A DNA stretch of 64,000 bases, from contig JAYPEK010000005.1 of the NCBI GenBank assembly GCA_038125725.1, positions 1 to 64,000 on the forward strand. Direction: 5' to 3'. This DNA is from TMED8 sp038125725. GTDB taxonomy: Bacteria > Pseudomonadota > Alphaproteobacteria > Rhodospirillales > Casp-alpha2. Position 1 is the stretch's first letter; every line of letters starts with the position of its first letter. The notes under the pieces are model-generated. The model saw nothing but the letters and a program-made list of their open reading frames with translations. It was not told the origin of the DNA and did not search any database. Made by a program: the position numbers and the translations under genes. Below are positions 1 to 7,980 of this stretch, piece by piece.

Positions 1-55
1 CAACGGTCCCAATGTTGCAATGCGGCTTCGTACGCTCAAATTTTTCCTTGGCCAT
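1..55 (-). CDS. tuf: Elongation factor Tu, 5' end only (runs off window)
   Basis: The reverse strand from 55 downward reads MAKEKFERTKPHCNIGTV, the invariant N-terminus of bacterial EF-Tu, the GTPase that delivers aminoacyl-tRNA to the ribosome. Only 18 codons are inside the window; the GTP-binding P-loop and everything after it lie beyond position 1. The gene follows tRNA-Tyr and tRNA-Gly on the same strand, the arrangement of the widespread tyrT-glyT-tuf transcription unit, so co-transcription with the tRNAs is likely. Identity is nearly certain despite the short fragment. Confidence 0.93.
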   Translation of the reverse strand, partial: MAKEKFERTKPHCNIGTV

Positions 56-107
56 GGTCCGTCTTACTTTCCATCCAAAGTGTTTCGCCTATTCCACTAG
101 CGGCGGC

Positions 108-181
108 TGGAGCGGGTGATGGGAATCGAACCCACGTAACCAGCTTGGAAGGCTGGGGCTCTACCATTGAGCTACACCCGC
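108..181 (-). tRNA. tRNA-Gly (anticodon TCC)
   Basis: The reverse strand gives a complete cloverleaf of 74 nt including an encoded CCA. The acceptor arm GCGGGTG pairs with CACCCGC, the anticodon stem CCAGC/GCTGG encloses the loop CTTCCAA (anticodon TCC), and the T-loop TTCGATT is intact. It lies between tRNA-Tyr and tuf on the same strand and is probably processed from a common transcript. Confidence 0.95.
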
Positions 182-273
182 CAAAGCACGCCCCCAAACC
201 CTTGCTTCCCTTGGGTTCACTGGGGGACGTCCGCCTTGTCCCGACCACGCGCGTACGTCAAATCCGGCAGGAA

Positions 274-359
274 TGGTGGAGGGGGTTGGATTCGAACCAA
301 CGTAGGCGTACGCCAACGGGTTTACAGCCCGTCCCCTTTAGCCACTCGGGCACCCCTCC
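274..359 (-). tRNA. tRNA-Tyr (anticodon GTA)
   Basis: A class II tRNA of 86 nt on the reverse strand with encoded CCA. The acceptor stem GGAGGGG pairs with CCCCTCC, the anticodon stem ACGGG/CCCGT encloses CTGTAAA (anticodon GTA), and there is a long variable arm as expected for tRNA-Tyr. It is the first gene of the tRNA-Tyr, tRNA-Gly, tuf series and is divergent from the rRNA methyltransferase gene. Confidence 0.95.
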
Positions 360-530
360 ATCAAAGCTGCCGATTGAGCTGGCCGACACGCGTCGGGAGC
401 CCCGAAATATGAGAATTTACAGCGCGTTGTCAACGTCAAAAATACGCGAATGTGCTTATCGCGCGCCGCCTCCCGGGCGTCGGCGCAAAACGCGTGCAGA
501 CAATCGATACCGGACATGGTAAATGCCCCC

Positions 531-1352
531 ATGAGCAAGCGCAAACCAACGCCGGAGCGCGCCGGGCGCCGGGGGCAGCCAGGTCCGCGGCGCCACGGAA
601 AGCCGCAAGGGAGACCGCATGGCCGGCCGGCACGCCCGCACGCGTCGCGTTATTGGCTGTTCGGCATTCATGCGGCGCTGGCGGCGCTCGGCAACGAAAA
701 CCGCCGTATTCTTGATATCCTAGCGACTCCCGCCTTCCTGGAAGCGCATCCCGACGCGCTCGACGGCCATTCTTTCAAAAGCGTCGGCCGCCAGGAAATG
801 GAGGCCGAGCTGCCGGAAGGCGCCGTGCACCAGGGAATAGCACTTCTCGTGGCGCCACTGACCGAGTTCGACCTGGCCGACGTGCTCGAAACCGTGCCGG
901 CTGACGGGCGCGCCTGCATTGCCATCCTCGATCAGGCCAACGATCCGCGCAACATCGGCGCCGTGCTGCGCTCGGCAGCGGCCTTCGGCGTGCACGCGCT
1001 GGTGGTCCAGGACCGCAATGCCCCGCCGGAAACCGGCGTCATGGCGAAAGCCGCGTCGGGTGCCCTGGAATTGGTGCCGCTGGTGCGAATCACCAATCTG
1101 GCGCGCGGCATTGAACAACTGAAGGAAGCCGGCTTCTGGTGCATCGGCCTCGATGGCGAGGCCGAGACGCCGCTTTCCGAAATGCGCCTCGACGGCCGCA
1201 CGGCTTTCGTCTTCGGCGCCGAGGGCCGCGGACTCCGGCGCCTGACTCGCGAACATTGCGACGCCCTGGTGCGCATTCCCCTGGATGATCGTGTGGAAAG
1301 CCTAAATCTGGCCAATGCCGCCAGTATCGCGCTATATGAATTTGCGCGCTAA
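531..1352 (+). CDS. rlmB: TrmH/SpoU-family 23S rRNA ribose methyltransferase (RlmB type)
   Basis: SpoU-class 2'-O-methyltransferase, probably modifying a guanosine of 23S rRNA as RlmB does. After a basic, Arg/Pro-rich N-terminus come a substrate-binding domain (about residues 38-115) and the knotted SPOUT fold. The three family motifs are visible: LDQANDPRNIGAVLRS (Asn/Arg), FVFGAEGRGL, and IPLDDRVESLNLANAASIAL near the end. About 273 residues, slightly long for RlmB because of the basic tail. The start is uncertain: ATG at 531 begins MSKRKPTPER, an in-frame ATG at 516 would add five residues, and neither has a convincing Shine-Dalgarno. The exact target nucleotide cannot be read from sequence. 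Confidence 0.85.
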   Translation: MSKRKPTPERAGRRGQPGPRRHGKPQGRPHGRPARPHASRYWLFGIHAALAALGNENRRILDILATPAFLEAHPDALDGHSFKSVGRQEMEAELPEGAVHQGIALLVAPLTEFDLADVLETVPADGRACIAILDQANDPRNIGAVLRSAAAFGVHALVVQDRNAPPETGVMAKAASGALELVPLVRITNLARGIEQLKEAGFWCIGLDGEAETPLSEMRLDGRTAFVFGAEGRGLRRLTREHCDALVRIPLDDRVESLNLANAASIALYEFAR

Positions 1353-1429
1353 CCACGCGACACGAATTCGAGCGCTAACCGCTTGCCGATGAAAAACGGA
1401 CGTGTATAACGTCGTCGCCTGAAACCGGC

Positions 1430-1505
<76 letters not shown>

Positions 1506-1526
1506 TTTCCCCCTCCCCCTATTCAC

Positions 1527-2306
1527 TTAAGCGGAACGGAGATACTCCGACGGTACCTTGGTGATGCCGTAACCGGAATCGTCCGGCAGGTGCAGTTCGA
1601 CGCCGTTTTCGGTCTCCACACGGGTCGGCGTCACCGGATTGATGGTGGCGCGTTTCGCCGCCCGCAGGGCTCCACCAACACTTTCGCTGCGCGACAGCTT
1701 GATGATGTTCATCATCGTCGGTAGCACCAGCTTGAGCCGGCCTTCGTGCACGTCTTCCAGGATGTCGCCCGGCCGGCGCCAGCGCGCCTCGACGATTTCG
1801 TAGCCATCGACCTTAGGTTCGCGCTGGCCTTCCGGTGCCGGCGCGATGAAAAAATGCGTGTCGAAACGCTTCGGCCGGTAAGGCGGCGTGATCCAGTGCG
1901 CGAAGCGAACCAACTGGTCGGTAGCGAGATCGAGCGACGCGCTTTCGGCCAGGTCGAGAATGGCGCCGCCGCCCAGCGCCTCCACTTGTGCGGCATCCAG
2001 GATGTCGGCCTCGCCGGCGGGGCGCGCCAGCATGATGCTGCATTCCTCGTGCATTTCGCGCACGGCGGCGGTCCTCAGCACTTCGAACTTGTCGCTGGCC
2101 GTGCCGCGCGCTTCGGCGAAGGCGAGGTCCTCGTCGGCGACCTTGCCGCCTGGGAACACCATGGCGCCGGCGGCGAAGTGCTTGCCGAACGCCTTGCGCA
2201 ACACCAGCACCTCGAGCCCAACGTCGCCGTCGCGCAGCAGGATGATGGTGGCCGCCGGTTTCGGCTCAACCGGCTTTTCCGGCATGGCGCCCTGTTCGTT
2301 CAGCAT
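1527..2306 (-). CDS. NUDIX hydrolase with extended Nudix box
   Basis: A 259-residue NUDIX-superfamily pyrophosphohydrolase. The Nudix box is present but stretched: the glycines of MVFPGGKVADED are separated from the catalytic helix AAVREMHEECSI by roughly 30 residues, a spacing known from the NUDT19-like subgroup (acyl-CoA and related diphosphates). REMHEE supplies the metal-binding glutamates. Substrate cannot be assigned. It shares strand with the MBL hydrolase just upstream (24 nt away), so the two may be co-transcribed. An internal ATG (MPEKPVEP, seven codons later) is an alternative start. Confidence 0.82.
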   Translation of the reverse strand: MLNEQGAMPEKPVEPKPAATIILLRDGDVGLEVLVLRKAFGKHFAAGAMVFPGGKVADEDLAFAEARGTASDKFEVLRTAAVREMHEECSIMLARPAGEADILDAAQVEALGGGAILDLAESASLDLATDQLVRFAHWITPPYRPKRFDTHFFIAPAPEGQREPKVDGYEIVEARWRRPGDILEDVHEGRLKLVLPTMMNIIKLSRSESVGGALRAAKRATINPVTPTRVETENGVELHLPDDSGYGITKVPSEYLRSA

Positions 2307-2330
2307 CTCGAGTTTCGTCCCTTCATCTCG

Positions 2331-3245
2331 TTACGCCCCGCTCAGCGCGAATTCGGCTTCCGTCGAGGGCGCGCCATCGCAGACCGCGCGGCCGGTCTGG
2401 ATCATATGCACCAGATGCGACAGCACCGTGCGCCCAGCCGCCTTGTGCAGGTGCTGCGGTACGTCAACATAGAGGCGTTCGACGATATCGGGAATGCGGC
2501 TGAGCCCGTCCGCCATCACCAGGCCGATGTCGTGCTCGCGCTGGATACGGTGCGCAATCAATGCCTCGATGAACGCACGCGGTTCGGTGATCGGCGGGCC
2601 GTGGGTCGGCCAGAAGATTTCCTCGTCACAGGTCAACAGCCGTTCCAGCGAGCGCATGTAGTCGAACATGTCGCCGTCCGGCGGCGACACGATGGTCGTC
2701 GACCAGCCCATCACCTGATCGCCGGAAAACAGCGCGTTCTCTTCGCGCAGCGCGAAACACAGGTGATTGGCGATATGCCCCGGCGTGTGGATCGCCTCCA
2801 GCGTCCAGCCATTGCCCTCGACTACGTCGCCGTCGGCAATCAGGTGGTCGGGGCGGAACTCGTAGTCGCCGCCGTAGCTGTTGGTCATCTCGACGCCTAC
2901 CCAACTGCGGCCCGGGCCGTGCGGCCCAAAGCCATAGGTCGGCGCCCCGGTGGCCCGCTTGAACGGCTCGGCAGCCGGCGAATGATCGTGGTGAGTGTGG
3001 GTAATCAGAATATGGGTGACGGTCTCACCCGCAACCGCCGCCATCAGCGCGTCCACATGTTCGTCCAGCAAGGGGCCAGGATCGATCACCGCGACCTCGC
3101 CCCGGCCGACGATATAGGTGCCGGTGCCATGGAAAGTGAACGGCGATGGGTTCTGCGCGATCACCCGGCGGATCAGCGGCGACACCTGGTCGACCGTGCC
3201 GTAGTCGAATTCGATCTCTCGAACGAAGGGGACGTCCCCGGACAT
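2331..3245 (-). CDS. Metallo-beta-lactamase-fold hydrolase (LACTB2-like)
   Basis: A 304-residue MBL-fold protein with the metal-binding motif THTHHDHSP, a downstream HTPGH and a C-terminal winged-helix-like segment, the layout of LACTB2/beta-lactamase-like hydrolases. Family members act as thioesterases, lactonases or RNases, so substrate is open. ATG at 3245 is preferred because GAGGA lies 6 nt upstream; an open frame runs further 5' but has no better start. Followed by the NUDIX gene on the same strand. Divergent from the cyclic-nucleotide-binding gene across 165 nt. Confidence 0.82.
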   Translation of the reverse strand: MSGDVPFVREIEFDYGTVDQVSPLIRRVIAQNPSPFTFHGTGTYIVGRGEVAVIDPGPLLDEHVDALMAAVAGETVTHILITHTHHDHSPAAEPFKRATGAPTYGFGPHGPGRSWVGVEMTNSYGGDYEFRPDHLIADGDVVEGNGWTLEAIHTPGHIANHLCFALREENALFSGDQVMGWSTTIVSPPDGDMFDYMRSLERLLTCDEEIFWPTHGPPITEPRAFIEALIAHRIQREHDIGLVMADGLSRIPDIVERLYVDVPQHLHKAAGRTVLSHLVHMIQTGRAVCDGAPSTEAEFALSGA

Positions 3246-3410
3246 GTTTGGTCCTCGCGGATAGTTGCGTGGGGAAAAATCTCGCCCCCGCACATTGCTC
3301 CTGTAAGATACAATGGCTGCGCCAAGAGACAATCCAGAACGGGCCAACATCGAGCTCTTGTGCGCATGGGAACGTGGCAACGCCTTCATTTGGCGGAAAA
3401 AGAGGCGGGC

Positions 3411-3782
3411 ATGGCCGAGGACAAACTGGAAATCCGGGACTTCACCCCCGGCGAAACCATCTTCAGCGAAGGCGAGCCGGGCCGGGCGGCCTATATCGTC
3501 GAATCGGGCATGGTCGAGATCACCAAGGAATCCAATACCGGCGCCAGACTGATGCTGGCCGCGGTCAAGGCCGGTGAGATGTTCGGCGAGATGGCCTTGA
3601 TCGACGCCTCGCCACGCATGGCCACGGCCATCGCCGTCGGCAAGACCCGCCTGGTCATCATTCCCAAAAGCGCCTTTTCGAAGCTGCTGGGCAAGACGGA
3701 TGTGGTCATCCGCACCGTCCTCAACACGTTGATGGAGCGCCTGCGCCAGCAGACCGATCGCAACGTCAAGAACACCCTCTGA
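3411..3782 (+). CDS. Cyclic nucleotide-binding (CAP_ED) domain protein
   Basis: A 123-residue protein that is essentially one cyclic-nucleotide-binding beta-roll: FTPGETIFSEGEPGRAAYIV at the start of the roll and a phosphate-binding cassette FGEMALIDASPRMATA with the Glu and Arg expected to contact cyclic phosphate. No helix-turn-helix, kinase or membrane segment is attached, so it probably acts as a stand-alone cNMP sensor on a partner. ATG at 3411 follows AAGAGG at good spacing; an in-frame ATG at 3366 would add 15 residues. A hairpin with a short T-rich tail follows the stop. Confidence 0.8.
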   Translation: MAEDKLEIRDFTPGETIFSEGEPGRAAYIVESGMVEITKESNTGARLMLAAVKAGEMFGEMALIDASPRMATAIAVGKTRLVIIPKSAFSKLLGKTDVVIRTVLNTLMERLRQQTDRNVKNTL

Positions 3783-3784
3783 CG

Positions 3785-3809
3785 GCCGCCTCGGCATTGG
3801 CGGTTTGTT
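3785..3809 (+). terminator. Probable intrinsic terminator of the cNMP-binding gene
   Basis: CCGCC (3786-3790) pairs with GGCGG (3799-3803) across an 8-nt loop and is followed by TTTGTT. It begins three bases after the stop codon. The T tract is imperfect. Confidence 0.45.
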
Positions 3810-3892
3810 AACCTCCTCCCCCCTATCCTGGTGACGGATCGGTCCTGAATGGACCTGCAAACAAGGCACACCTGAGAATTAGGGGAAGAAAA

Positions 3893-4300
3893 ATGCCGAA
3901 CAAACCCGGGAAGATCATGACGGCCTTGATGGCCGCTATTTTTGCTGCGCTGATGGCTTCCAATGCGGCCCTTGCCGCCGCCAACGACGCGGAAACGGCG
4001 CTGGCGCCGGCCGGCGCGCTCAACATCCAGGTCAGTTCCGAATGCCGGGACGGCAATACGCTGTTCAAGGTGAAGAACGCCGGCGCGGCCTGGCCCAAGC
4101 CCTCCACCTTCGCCATCTACCGCATTTCCGACGGCACCGCGCGGATGATTTCCAAACGTCGCATGCGCCTGGCCGAAGGCCAACATGCTTCGTTCAAGGT
4201 CAAGGCCAAGAGCAACACTACCGGCCGGCTCGGTATCGCCGTGCTGCCCGGCTGGTACCGGCGCGAGGCGAAACTGGACGCCACCGTGACCTGCCAATAA
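3893..4300 (+). CDS. Secreted protein of unknown function
   Basis: A 135-residue protein I do not recognise. It opens with a typical Sec signal peptide (basic MPNKPGK, a hydrophobic stretch to about residue 27, then an AAA-type cleavage region). The mature part is small, basic and predicted beta-rich, with two cysteines (in SSECRDG and at the penultimate residue) that could form a disulfide in the periplasm. The Shine-Dalgarno AGGGGAAG precedes the ATG. A strong intrinsic terminator follows, so it is probably a single-gene transcript. Confidence 0.7.
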   Translation: MPNKPGKIMTALMAAIFAALMASNAALAAANDAETALAPAGALNIQVSSECRDGNTLFKVKNAGAAWPKPSTFAIYRISDGTARMISKRRMRLAEGQHASFKVKAKSNTTGRLGIAVLPGWYRREAKLDATVTCQ

Positions 4301-4325
4301 CCACGTCCGCATGTGGAAACGAAAT

Positions 4326-4353
4326 ACGGCGGCTCCCCGGAGCCGCCGTTTTC
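4326..4353. terminator. Intrinsic terminator after the secreted protein gene
   Basis: ACGGCGGCT (4326-4334) pairs perfectly with AGCCGCCGT (4341-4349) across a 6-nt loop and is followed by TTTTC. It lies between convergent genes and may also slow transcription arriving from mlaA, although the T-run favours the plus direction. Confidence 0.8.
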
Positions 4354-4379
4354 ATTGATGAAGAAAGTTCGCCTGACAA

Positions 4380-5105
4380 CTACTTGAAGTCGGCGACATC
4401 CAGATCGGTGCTGTTGATGCCCGGCAATTCGCCATTGCTGATCAGGAACTGGCGGTGCTGTTCGTAGGCATCGCGCTCGACGACATAAGGGTCGAGCGCG
4501 CCCTGGGTGACGCCGTTAAGATCGTCCTGGTTCTGCGAATAGGTGACGCCCTGCTGGGCAATCTTGCCGACCAATGGCACCGGGCTAGCCAATCCGGTCA
4601 GCACATCGCCGACCAGGTCGCGGGTGTTGGAGGGACCCAACAGCGGCAGCACGATGTGGGTACCGGCGTCGGTGCCGTGATAGCCGGCTGCCTGGCCCAG
4701 GTCTTCCTGGCGCGATTCGTAACCCATTTCCGTGGCCTTGTCCTCGAGGCCGCCGAAGCCCAATGTCGAATTGATGAAGAAACGCTTGGTCGCAGCTTCG
4801 GCATTTTCGTTGTCCCCTTGCAGGAAACTACTGACCGCCGTCACCGGTTCGTTCAGGTTGGCGGCGGCATTGCCGAGCGCGTCTTGCAGGAATTGCGGCG
4901 TGACCGCCTGGTAACCATCGACCAGGGGATCGATAAGAGCGCCGCGCACGACCCGGTTGAAGCCCGACGTGATCCGATTGAGACCCTCCATCGGGTCTTC
5001 GGCCGCTTTTCCGGTCTGAGGCGTTTCGTCCGCGGCAAAGGTCGCCGGCGCCATGAGAATTGCCGCCAAGGAAGCGGCCACCAAGCCCATTCCGAATCGC
5101 ATCAT
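4380..5105 (-). CDS. mlaA: MlaA/VacJ-family outer-membrane lipid-asymmetry protein
   Basis: MlaA removes mislocalised phospholipid from the outer leaflet of the outer membrane. The hallmark DPMEGLNRITSGFNRV follows the signal peptide, and the family core (VTPQFLQDALGNAAANLNEP, FFINSTLGFGGLEDKATEMG, GAGTYxVLP-like TDAGTHIVLPLLGPSN) is complete over 241 residues. Unlike classical MlaA/VacJ, the signal peptide (MMRFGMGLVAASLAAILMAP...) has no lipobox cysteine, so the protein looks like a signal-peptidase I substrate. Start ATG at 5105 has GGGGAGGGG upstream. No other mla genes are nearby. Confidence 0.85.
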   Translation of the reverse strand: MMRFGMGLVAASLAAILMAPATFAADETPQTGKAAEDPMEGLNRITSGFNRVVRGALIDPLVDGYQAVTPQFLQDALGNAAANLNEPVTAVSSFLQGDNENAEAATKRFFINSTLGFGGLEDKATEMGYESRQEDLGQAAGYHGTDAGTHIVLPLLGPSNTRDLVGDVLTGLASPVPLVGKIAQQGVTYSQNQDDLNGVTQGALDPYVVERDAYEQHRQFLISNGELPGINSTDLDVADFK

Positions 5106-5187
5106 GCCCCCCTCCCCAGGGATAGCAGAAAAACAGTTCCAAGCCGGTAACTTAGACGATTCGAAATGGAAATTAAACGGGAAACAG

Positions 5188-5811
5188 TCAATCGCCGATA
5201 GGTGCCCGTCGGTAGACGTGCCACAGCATGATCGCAGCCGCGGTCCGGTGCGGGCGCCAACGTTCTGAAAGCGCCACCAATTCCTTCGGGTTCGGCCGCT
5301 CATCCAGGGCCAGAAGCCGCCCCGCCGCCACCGCCAGCGCCAGGTCGCCGCCCGGCATGATGTCCGGACGCCCGAGTCCGAACATCATGTAGATTTCCGC
5401 CGTCCACGCACCGATGCCGGTGACGGCCGTCAGTGCCGCCATGATCTCGTCGTCATCGCGTTCTCCAAGACGGTCCAGGTCGAGCGCGCCCGTGGTGATT
5501 TCCCGCGCCAGGGCCTTGGCGTAGCGAACCTTGGGCCGGGACAGGCCGCAAGCACGCAAGGTGGTTTCGCGCGCGCGCGCGACCTTCTCCGGCGTCACCG
5601 CGCCCAAACGCTTTTCCAGTTTCGCCCATATCGAGGCGCCGGCCTCCTTCGAGACCTGCTGGCAAACGATGATGTTGAGAAGCGTCGCGAAACCCGGTTC
5701 GCGGTTGCGCGGTTCGGGGAAACCATCGCGCTCGATGGCGGCGGCCATATGCGGACAAGTCTTGGCGAGCGTGCGCAGCGACTGCCTCAGCCTGCGCACA
5801 TCGTCGATCAC
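5188..5811 (-). CDS. DNA-3-methyladenine glycosylase II (AlkA-like, HhH-GPD)
   Basis: A 207-residue base-excision-repair glycosylase of the HhH-GPD superfamily that removes alkylated purines. The helix-hairpin-helix LTAVTGIGAWTAEIYMMFGL (about 127-146) is followed by MPGGDLAL, whose Asp156 is the expected catalytic residue. It lacks the N-terminal domain of E. coli AlkA, like the compact bacterial family. Its ATG overlaps the argS stop (ATGA), so the two are translationally coupled. Confidence 0.87.
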   Translation of the reverse strand: MIDDVRRLRQSLRTLAKTCPHMAAAIERDGFPEPRNREPGFATLLNIIVCQQVSKEAGASIWAKLEKRLGAVTPEKVARARETTLRACGLSRPKVRYAKALAREITTGALDLDRLGERDDDEIMAALTAVTGIGAWTAEIYMMFGLGRPDIMPGGDLALAVAAGRLLALDERPNPKELVALSERWRPHRTAAAIMLWHVYRRAPIGD

Positions 5812-7562
5812 CGAAGCTCCTCCACCGGCTCGACGCCGAAGACCTGCAGGCCGGACGCGATCACCGTCGCCACTGCCTGCACCAGCGCCAGGCGCGCCGA
5901 TGTCAGCGCCGGGTCGTCTTCATGGATGAAACGCAGCCGTGCGTCGTCGCGGCCCTTGTTCCAAAGCGCATGGAACAGTTCCGCCAGATCGTTCAGGTAA
6001 TAAGCAATTCGATGCGGCTCGTGCGCCTCGGCGGCGGCCTCGACCATGCGCGGCCAGGCCGCCATGTGCCGGATCAATTCCAGTTCCGCCGCGTTGTCCA
6101 GGGGCGTCAGATCGGCACTCGCAAGCGCTTCCGGCGTGATCTCAGCGGCCGCCATCGTCTCGGCGGCGTTGCGCAGCACCGAGCGGCAACGCGCATGCGC
6201 GTACTGCACATAGAAAACCGGGTTGTCGCGCGACTGCTCGACCGCCTTTTCCAGATCGAAATCCATCTGCGTGTCGCTCTTGCGGGTCAGCATGATGAAG
6301 CGCACCACATCCTTGCCGACCTCGTCGATGAGATCGCGCAACGTCACGAAGGTGCCGGCGCGCTTCGACATGCGCATGGGTTCGCCGCCCTTCTTCAGAT
6401 GCACGATCTGGCAGAGTTTGATGTCGAGTGCATCCTTGCGCCCCGTCAACGCGGCAACGGCGGCGTTCATGCGTTTCACGTAACCGCCGTGATCGGCGCC
6501 GAAGATATCGATCATCACCTCGAAGCCGCGCCGGTACTTGTCGAAGTGGTAGGCGATATCATTGGCAAAGTAGGTCCAGGACCCATCCGATTTTTTCATC
6601 GGCCGGTCGATGTCGTCGCCGAACTCGGTCGCCTTGAACAGGGTCTGCGGGCGCGGCTCCCAGTCGTCGGGCGTCTTGCCCTTGGGCGGTTCCAGCACAC
6701 CGGTATAGATCAGGCCGCGCTCCTCCAGGGCCTGGAACACCGCATCGACGGCGCCGGCATCGACCAGTTCGCGCTCCGATGTGAAAACGTCCTGCTCGAT
6801 CCCGAGCGCCGCCAGGTCATCCTTGACGCTCGCCATCATCATTTCGACGGCGGTATCGCGGAAGATATCGATCCAGGCGCCTTCCTCGGCGTCCTTCCAC
6901 TTGTCGCCCTCGCGCTCGGCCAGGGCCTGGCCGACGGGGATCATGTAGTCCCCCGGGTAAAGCCCTTCCGGGACCTCGCCGATCTCTTCGCCAAGCGCTT
7001 CGCGATAACGCATGTGCGCGGATCGCGCCAGCGCCGCCACCTGATTGCCGGCATCGTTGGTATAGTATTCCTTGGTGACGTCGAAGCCGGCCTTGGCCAA
7101 CAGGCTGGCCAGCGCATCACCGATGACCGCGCCGCGCGCGTGCGCCACATGCAAAGGCCCGGTCGGGTTGGCCGAAACATATTCCACGTTGACCTTGGTG
7201 CCGGCCCCCAATTGGCTGTCGCCGTAGGCGCTTCCGGTGCGCAGGATCTCCGCCACCTGGGCGCGCCAGAAATCGGCGGCCAGGCGAAGATTGATGAAAC
7301 CCGGACCGGCAACCTCGGCCTCTTCCACCGACGGCAGCGCCAACAGCTTTTCACGCAGGCTTTCGGCCAACTGGCGCGGGTTCAGCCCGGCCGGCTTGGC
7401 CAGCACCATGGCCGCGTTGGTGGTGATGTCGCCATGCGCGGCATCGCGCGGCGGTTCGACCGCGATACGGCTGGTGTCGGGCGCGGTCTCAAACAGGCCT
7501 TCTGCCGCCAGGGCGGCAATGGCGGCGTCGATATCGGCGCGGAAACTGTGAAAGACGTTCAT
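5808..7562 (-). CDS. argS: Arginyl-tRNA synthetase
   Basis: A 584-residue class I aminoacyl-tRNA synthetase that charges tRNA-Arg in the cytoplasm. The HIGH-type motif is ANPTGPLHVAHARG (131-144), a KMSKS-equivalent is MRMSKRAG, and the DALR anticodon-binding domain fills the C-terminus (DNPVFYVQYAHARCRSVLRN onward). Length is normal. It is the first gene of a two-gene unit with the AlkA-like glycosylase and is divergent from a DksA-like gene across 79 nt. Confidence 0.96.
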   Translation of the reverse strand: MNVFHSFRADIDAAIAALAAEGLFETAPDTSRIAVEPPRDAAHGDITTNAAMVLAKPAGLNPRQLAESLREKLLALPSVEEAEVAGPGFINLRLAADFWRAQVAEILRTGSAYGDSQLGAGTKVNVEYVSANPTGPLHVAHARGAVIGDALASLLAKAGFDVTKEYYTNDAGNQVAALARSAHMRYREALGEEIGEVPEGLYPGDYMIPVGQALAEREGDKWKDAEEGAWIDIFRDTAVEMMMASVKDDLAALGIEQDVFTSERELVDAGAVDAVFQALEERGLIYTGVLEPPKGKTPDDWEPRPQTLFKATEFGDDIDRPMKKSDGSWTYFANDIAYHFDKYRRGFEVMIDIFGADHGGYVKRMNAAVAALTGRKDALDIKLCQIVHLKKGGEPMRMSKRAGTFVTLRDLIDEVGKDVVRFIMLTRKSDTQMDFDLEKAVEQSRDNPVFYVQYAHARCRSVLRNAAETMAAAEITPEALASADLTPLDNAAELELIRHMAAWPRMVEAAAEAHEPHRIAYYLNDLAELFHALWNKGRDDARLRFIHEDDPALTSARLALVQAVATVIASGLQVFGVEPVEELR

Positions 7563-7641
7563 GAAGCCGGGTGATACGCCAAGCGGCAGCGGCGATCAAG
7601 CAGGCTTGCGGAGGAACCCCGTCGCGTGTCAGGCTTCCGCC

Positions 7642-7980
7642 ATGGACGACAAGCAAATCGAAACCTATCGCCAGCACCTGTTGGCGCTGCGCACCGAGAT
7701 CGAGCACGATTCGGAAACCACCGCCGATGCGCGCAAACCTGTCGAATTGGACCAGACCATGGTCGGGCGGCTGTCGCGCATGGACGCTTTACAGGAGCAG
7801 GCCATGCAAGTCGAAACCGAACGCCGCCGCCATCAGGAACTGCAACGCATCGAAGCGGCCCTGGAACGCATCGACGAGGGCGAGTTCGGATATTGCGCCG
7901 TCTGCGGTGATGAAATCGAATTGAAACGCCTGGAACACGACCCCACCGTTCCGACCTGCATCGCCTGCGCGAAAGGCTAG
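7642..7980 (+). CDS. DksA/TraR-family zinc-finger protein
   Basis: A 112-residue protein with an N-terminal coiled coil and a C-terminal four-cysteine zinc finger (Cys85, Cys88, Cys106, Cys109; CAVCGDEIELKRLE and TCIACAKG). DksA relatives insert into the RNA polymerase secondary channel. This one is shorter than true DksA (about 150 residues), closer to YbiI/TraR-like members, so a ppGpp role is not assured. ATG at 7642 is taken because it begins the conserved MDDKQIETYR; an in-frame upstream extension has no homology support. The stop overlaps the converging MATE gene by 4 bp. Confidence 0.78.
   Translation: MDDKQIETYRQHLLALRTEIEHDSETTADARKPVELDQTMVGRLSRMDALQEQAMQVETERRRHQELQRIEAALERIDEGEFGYCAVCGDEIELKRLEHDPTVPTCIACAKG

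Noticed and set aside
1746..3782. Long plus-strand open frame over the NUDIX and MBL genes
   Set aside because: It is antisense to two genes with clear family motifs. Only its last 124 codons (from 3411) match a real family, the cyclic-nucleotide-binding protein. High GC creates such frames.
5922..7574. 550-codon open frame antisense to argS
   Set aside because: Composition is Arg/His/Gln-rich shadow sequence without domains, while the reverse strand is an intact ArgS.
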